DNA of 64,000 nucleotides, from assembly GCA_902801845.1 (NCBI GenBank), contig CADCJW010000002.1, positions 431,627 to 495,626 of the forward strand, given 5' to 3'. Below the pieces are notes generated by a model that saw nothing but the letters and a program-made list of their open reading frames with translations, ran no database searches and was not told where the DNA came from. This stretch comes from an uncultured Eubacteriales bacterium. GTDB taxonomy: Bacteria; Bacillota; Clostridia; Christensenellales; CAG-138. Position 1 is the stretch's first letter. Every line of letters starts with the position of its first letter. A program made the position numbers and the translations under genes. Positions 60,338 through 64,000 of the stretch are shown in pieces.

Positions 60338-60862
60338 TTACTCAAAGCTCTTGAAAACACTCATGTCGACCGTGCCGCCGCGGATGCCGATCTTCACCTC
60401 GTCGGCGACCCTGTGCAGGATCGACTGCTCGTACTCGTCCCACTCGGGGATCTCGATGTTGCGGTTGACCATATCGTCCATTGCGATGTCGGGGATGCTG
60501 TAGTCGACGTCGGAGACCATGGCCTCCTCAAAGGCGTCCCGCAGCTTTCCCAGGAAGGTTCCGGCCGCCTCGTTCTTTCTGGAGGATGCGGAGGCGAGCA
60601 GATGGTTCCGCTTCTCCCGATCCATGACGGTCTTGGTGGAAAGGTGCAGCTCGTAGTGCCGGCCCTCGCTCTCCAGCCAGAAGGTCGCCTCCAGCTCGCC
60701 GGTCACGCTGCGTGCCAGGCTTAGCATTTCCTCGGTGCATAGCTGAAGCTGCAGCGCTTCCTTGTGGTTGAGCTCGCGGTATTGCGCAGCCTTCGCGGTT
60801 TCCGCCAGGGCATCCTGGAATCCGCTGCCCTGATTGTCGATGCGGATGATGTCTGACTTCAT
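60338..60862 (-). CDS. GHKL-like partner protein, paralog 3
   Basis: A 174-aa protein, equal in length to paralog 1. It shares MKSDIIRIDNQGSGFQDAL with its MKSDVITIDNRGNGFEAAL, LQLCTEEMLSLARSVTGELE, TFWLESEGRHYELHL, KNEAAGTFLGKLRDAFE and the end RVADEVKIGIRGGTVDMSV. As in the paralogs, the N-box-like helix keeps Glu but lacks the Mg-binding Asn, and no DxGxG box appears. AAGGAG precedes the ATG at 60862. A TATACT -10 lies at 60904-60909. Confidence 0.7.
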   Translation of the reverse strand: MKSDIIRIDNQGSGFQDALAETAKAAQYRELNHKEALQLQLCTEEMLSLARSVTGELEATFWLESEGRHYELHLSTKTVMDREKRNHLLASASSRKNEAAGTFLGKLRDAFEEAMVSDVDYSIPDIAMDDMVNRNIEIPEWDEYEQSILHRVADEVKIGIRGGTVDMSVFKSFE

Positions 60863-61025
60863 GCTGATTCTCCTTTTTTGCCGTTTTCGCTTTGTTAAAA
60901 AATAGTATACCATGCTCGGAGAAAAAAAGCATCACTTTTTCGGATTTTTCAGAAAAACAAATGATCCGATTTCAAATCTATCCGATCAAAGGCGTGCGAT
61001 ACCTTTTCCCACATGGATGACGACG

Positions 61026-61157
61026 ATTGGATTCGAAGCCTGCCGTTTGCAAGGAAAGCGGCGATTGGATTCGAAGCCTCGCCTGCGGGCTCGCGCAAGG
61101 TGTGGCTCTCGGGCTCCACTGGAGCCCGATTCACTTCCACACCCGTTCGAATCCAAT
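61026..61157. repeat. tRNA-end-like repeats, direct and inverted
   Basis: ATTGGATTCGAA occurs at 61026-61037, 61064-61075 and 61213-61224, and its inverse at 61146-61157. The second copy and the tRNA fragment at 61202-61232 share 19 nt, AGCGGCGATTGGATTCGAA. Between 61064 and 61157 the two inverted copies enclose GGTGTGG/CCACACC and a perfect 9-bp stem (61110-61118, 61120-61128), giving a long nested hairpin. Confidence 0.6.
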
Positions 61158-61164
61158 TCTGTAT

Positions 61165-61202
61165 AAAAAATGACCTCCCAAGGGTTTGGGAGGTCATTTT
61201 TT
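61165..61202. terminator. tRNA-style bidirectional terminator
   Basis: Perfect 16-bp inverted repeat (61165-61180 and 61187-61202, 6-nt loop) flanked by A6 and T6. It lies directly downstream of the tRNA 3' fragment on the minus strand, where the terminator of a tRNA gene should be. Confidence 0.85.
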
Positions 61203-61232
61203 GGTAGCGGCGATTGGATTCGAACCAATGAC
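61202..61232 (-). pseudogene. 3' fragment of a tRNA gene (possible attachment site)
   Basis: On the minus strand: GTC, a perfect T arm (ATTGG TTCGAAT CCAAT), the acceptor 3' half CGCCGCT, discriminator A and CCA. The matching 5' half (AGCGGCG) and the D and anticodon arms are not found in the 150 nt upstream, so this is not a complete tRNA. This is the usual remnant left at the far end of an element integrated into a tRNA 3' end. Isotype cannot be told. Confidence 0.7.
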
Positions 61233-61504
61233 AGGTCGGGTATGAAGGGCAGGGAAACGATTGCCGAAAAGCTTAGAGATTATGCGAAAAACGCCTAAAT
61301 ATCTTGGTTTTTTGCGTTTTTCATCTGATTCAATCTGTCCAAAAAAATCGAAGAAAAACACCTGTTTATGATCAGAGTGTTGTCAAAAATGTTGTCAAAT
61401 ACTGGTTTCAGCCAGGCCAGATAATTCGCGCCAACTTGGCACGAATTTCAATTTCGGACCACCTCAGCCACTATTCTGCATCCACAATAACTTGCAACCT
61501 AGTC

Positions 61505-61548
61505 GCAAGTTAGTCATAAGTTGGTTGCAAGTTAGTTATAAGTTTGAG
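61505..61548. repeat. Tandem direct repeat of 22 nt, two units
   Basis: GCAAGTTAGTCATAAGTTGG at 61505 is repeated at 61527 with a few changes. The inverse AACTTGC occurs at about 61490. It lies just beyond the hsdR stop and may be a protein-binding site or degenerate repeat. Confidence 0.5.
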
Positions 61549-61563
61549 AGCTCCCTTTGCCGC

Positions 61564-64000
61564 TTATGCGATCTCCTTATACCGCGTAAACACGTATTCG
61601 TAGATCCGCTGACGATACTCGGATATGCTGATCTCATCATAGCTCTCCGGCAGCTCAGCCCAAAGCGTGTTGCGGATCAGATTGTCCACCGCGGCTCTGG
61701 TTTCCTGCTTGTCTGTCCAGTGATCCAATTCGGAAATCTTGGCTTTGATTTTCTGGAGGAGCGTAGCCGCCACTTCCTTGATCTTTTTGATCTCCGCCTT
61801 AGAGAGATCCGCCCGAAACAGCATATCATATAGCGATAGTTCCTCATCGCTGGAGAAGCCTTCACGGACATAGCGCTGCTCTTCCCGACTCATGCTGTTG
61901 GCCAGAGCCATCAGTTCCGCGAATGTCTTTTCTATAGTCGCTCGGTCCTGTTCGCTGTTGTAGTCGGCGATGATGGCCTGATATCGCTCGTAGTAATTGA
62001 TTCGGTTGGGATTCTCCGACAACATGCTGTGGAGCTTTTCCTCAATCAAATCTTCCAGATCCCGCATCACCAAATTCTTGTTCTTCGCCCGAGCAAATTC
62101 CCGACGCAGCAAATCAAAGTCGATCGAGCTGATGTCGAACTGCCGCGAAGGCGTGATGCCTGGCGTCGGTTCCTCGATGTGCATATACTGGCTGATGATC
62201 CCGCTGATCTCCACCATCAAATCCGTGGTGTCCGCATGCTTGCGTTTCCGTTGCAGGACGCTATAGATAGCGGCGATGGCCTCATATTCCCGACGCGAGT
62301 CTCGCTCCATGTCGCCCCGATCGATGTATTTCATCAGCCGGGTCAATTCAGAAGCGTACGTTGTAAAGGCTTTCCGATCCTCCATGCTGCCGCATACGGC
62401 ATTCGCGCCGGATTGAAGCAATGCTACCTTCTCAAAGCCCTTCGCGCCGATGAGGGACTGCAGCTCAAACCCGCGCTCCCGCAGAAACGTCTTGGCCTTT
62501 TCAATGGTGGCCAGGATACGCTCGATCAGTTTCTGCTTATCCACCGTCGGGTCGTCCCCACCATGGCCGTTGGCGTTGGCAGTATAATCAGCCAGGGCCT
62601 TGCGCAGCGCTTTCACGATGCCGATATAGTCGATAATCAGTCCGTTGCTCTTGCCCTCGTTGACTCGGTTGGCTCGAGCAATGGTCTGCATCAGGGTATG
62701 AGCTTTCAACGGCTTGTCCAAATACAGGCAGGAGAGGCACTTCACATCAAAGCCGGTCAGCCACATGGCGCAGACGAACACCACCCGCAGCGGATTGGAA
62801 TCGTCCTTGAACTCTTCGTCCAGCTCCCGCTTCTCCATCTTGGCCCGGTGGTATCGGATGTCTAAGCCCCATTTCTCGAAGGTCTTGATCTCGTTCTGCT
62901 CCTGGCTGATGACCACGGCCATCTCCGTTTCCTGCATCCAGGTGAGCTTTCGGTTCAGCTCCTGAGCCTCCTGCTGGGTGGCCGTCCGCAGCTGGGCCTT
63001 CAGGTCTTCGATCTGCTGCTGCCAATATTCCTGCACATAGTTGTACATCCGCACGCAGGTCACCTTGTTCAGACACACGAACATGGCCTTGCCGCTGGTC
63101 CACAGATCGCTGTAATGGCTGGCAAAGTCCTTGGCGATGGCCCGGAGCCGGGGCTCGGCGGTGAGCAGGTGGATCTCCTTGGCGAACTCCGCCTCCAGCT
63201 TTTCCTGCTGATCGTCGCTTATGTCCGCCCGTTCGATGGCGTCCAAGATCCGGTCCGTGATCTCCGGGTTGTTGAGATCCAAAATCTTCTCGCCCCGGTT
63301 CTCGTAATAGAGGGGCACCGTGGCGCCGTCCTCCACTGCCCGCTTGAAGTCGTACACCGACACATACCCGCCGAAGGTCCGGGCCGTGATGTTGTCGCTG
63401 GACAGCAGCGGCGTCCCGGTAAAACCGATGCGGGCGGCCGTGGGCAGCATCTTCATCATGTTGTCGGCGAAGATGCCGTTCTGGGTCCGGTGGGCCTCGT
63501 CGGACATGAGAATGATATCGTGGTCCGGGTATATGGGGGTGGGATTCGGATCGTTGAATTTCTGGATCAGGGTGAAGATGAAGCTGGGATTCCCCTTCAG
63601 CTTCTGGACCAGGTCCTCACCGCTGGTGGCGATGAACTTGGCCGCCTTGGATTGCCCCAGCAACCCGCAGTTTTCAAAGGTGTCGCTGATCTGCTTGTTC
63701 AGCTCGTTTCGGTCGGTCAACACCACGATGGTGGGCGAGCCGACGAACTTCCGCCGGATCTTCTGGGCGAGAAACGCCATGGAATAGCTCTTGCCGGAGC
63801 CCTGGGTATGCCAGAACACGCCCAGCTTCCCGTCGTTCAGCTTCCGGGCGGCGTAGGCACGGGCGGCCTCATTCACGCCCAGGTATTGGTGATTCCGGGC
63901 CAGTATCTTCACCGTCCGCCCGTCGCTGTGGTCGAAGAGGATGAAGTTTTCCAGCAGGTCCAAAAAATTCTCCTTTTTGCAGATGCCCCGCAGCATGGTC
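61564..64000 (-). CDS. hsdR: Type I restriction enzyme subunit R, cut by the window edge
   Basis: At least 811 residues of the DNA-translocating subunit of a type I restriction system; the frame stays open at 64000, so the N-terminal part, including the nuclease domain, lies outside. Visible motifs: TQGSGKSYSM (Walker A), PTIVVLTDRNELN, MSDEAHRTQNG (DEAH box), GFTGTPLLSSD, and VVFVCAMWLTGFDVKCLSCL, as in SF2 helicases of HsdR. The C-terminus has the long helical part for HsdM contact. It lies on the inner side of the putative attachment site, so it probably belongs to a defence island. hsdM and hsdS would be upstream, beyond the window. Confidence 0.93.
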   Translation of the reverse strand, partial: TMLRGICKKENFLDLLENFILFDHSDGRTVKILARNHQYLGVNEAARAYAARKLNDGKLGVFWHTQGSGKSYSMAFLAQKIRRKFVGSPTIVVLTDRNELNKQISDTFENCGLLGQSKAAKFIATSGEDLVQKLKGNPSFIFTLIQKFNDPNPTPIYPDHDIILMSDEAHRTQNGIFADNMMKMLPTAARIGFTGTPLLSSDNITARTFGGYVSVYDFKRAVEDGATVPLYYENRGEKILDLNNPEITDRILDAIERADISDDQQEKLEAEFAKEIHLLTAEPRLRAIAKDFASHYSDLWTSGKAMFVCLNKVTCVRMYNYVQEYWQQQIEDLKAQLRTATQQEAQELNRKLTWMQETEMAVVISQEQNEIKTFEKWGLDIRYHRAKMEKRELDEEFKDDSNPLRVVFVCAMWLTGFDVKCLSCLYLDKPLKAHTLMQTIARANRVNEGKSNGLIIDYIGIVKALRKALADYTANANGHGGDDPTVDKQKLIERILATIEKAKTFLRERGFELQSLIGAKGFEKVALLQSGANAVCGSMEDRKAFTTYASELTRLMKYIDRGDMERDSRREYEAIAAIYSVLQRKRKHADTTDLMVEISGIISQYMHIEEPTPGITPSRQFDISSIDFDLLRREFARAKNKNLVMRDLEDLIEEKLHSMLSENPNRINYYERYQAIIADYNSEQDRATIEKTFAELMALANSMSREEQRYVREGFSSDEELSLYDMLFRADLSKAEIKKIKEVAATLLQKIKAKISELDHWTDKQETRAAVDNLIRNTLWAELPESYDEISISEYRQRIYEYVFTRYKEIA

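Larger units (their letters stand above)
60863..61563. other. Gene-poor junction of about 700 nt
   Basis: Apart from the promoter at 60904-60909 this stretch has no supported gene. It holds the tRNA-end-like repeats (61026-61157), the tRNA-type terminator (61165-61202), a tRNA 3' fragment (61202-61232) and a short direct repeat (61505-61548). Base composition becomes AT-rich from 61250 to 61560, unlike the rest of the window. Confidence 0.6.

Noticed and set aside
60949..61228. Short ORFs across the tRNA-end repeats
   Set aside because: They read through the hairpins, tRNA fragment and terminator, so translation is an accident of the repeats.
61304..61513. Plus-strand ORF of 69 aa in the AT-rich junction
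   Set aside because: No RBS of note and no recognisable protein; simple repeats in the DNA explain the open frame.
61505..61548. CRISPR-like repeats near hsdR
   Set aside because: Only two adjacent units with no spacers between them and no cas genes in the window.

Overview
This window is GC-rich, tightly packed chromosomal DNA that looks like a gut-type, anaerobic member of the Clostridia. The signs are a clostridial single-chain PurL, an Fe-S-type PurF, lysine and ZTP riboswitches, sigma-A-like promoters (TTGACA / TATAAT, 16-18 bp spacers), GGAGG ribosome binding sites, SpoIIE/STAS signalling proteins, QueT, and an FtcD/FchA folate-dependent histidine degradation route. Oscillospirales or Christensenellales would fit the GC content, but I cannot place it more exactly. 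Most long reading frames antisense to these genes are GC-driven shadows and are omitted.

Layout. 0-6.5 kb: M3 peptidase, RidA and Ung separated by AT-rich intergenic hairpins, two phage-like genes, then rsmA (apparently leaderless) and a DUF2975-like membrane protein. 6.5-11.5 kb: lysA behind a lysine riboswitch, an HTH-TPR regulator, and an OhrR-type regulator / glutathione peroxidase / CDF cation exporter operon with a palindrome inside its promoter. 11.6-15.3 kb: dnaX-ybaB-recR, then a divergent lipoprotein. 15.3-26.7 kb: the nine-gene purine operon purE-C-F-M-N-purO-like-purH(AICAR transformylase only)-D-L behind a ZTP (pfl) riboswitch; its PurF lacks the usual N-terminal cysteine. 26.8-36.2 kb: VanX-type dipeptidase, PreA-like dehydrogenase, a FtsX-like exporter whose ATPase carries a GAF domain, an L,D-transpeptidase, QueT, and a DUF3592 protein.

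36.2-44.4 kb is the most unusual part: a partner-switching signalling cassette. It has a membrane sensor carrying both a PP2C/SpoIIE phosphatase and an RsbW-like kinase domain, a STAS antagonist, two tandem paralogs of a GHKL-like protein, an overlapping HAD / ParB-HAD pair, and a MATE transporter fused to a GHKL ATPase domain. A second STAS + GHKL-like pair of the same lengths lies at 60.0-60.9 kb.

44.5-49.3 kb: a complete branched-chain amino acid (or related) ABC importer, livJ-H-M-G-F. 49.3-59.9 kb: glycine/one-carbon/histidine metabolism: glyA, 5-formyl-THF cyclo-ligase, folD, fchA, an Lrp regulator, hutI, hutU, and divergently a LysR regulator, ftcD, a second fchA and hutD. These genes turn urocanate into glutamate, ammonia and C1-folate, which could feed PurN and AICAR transformylase in the purine operon. 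hutH is not in the window. 61.0-64.0 kb: a tRNA 3'-end fragment with a tRNA-style terminator and related 12-19 nt repeats marks a probable integration site; beyond it a type I restriction HsdR gene runs off the window edge.
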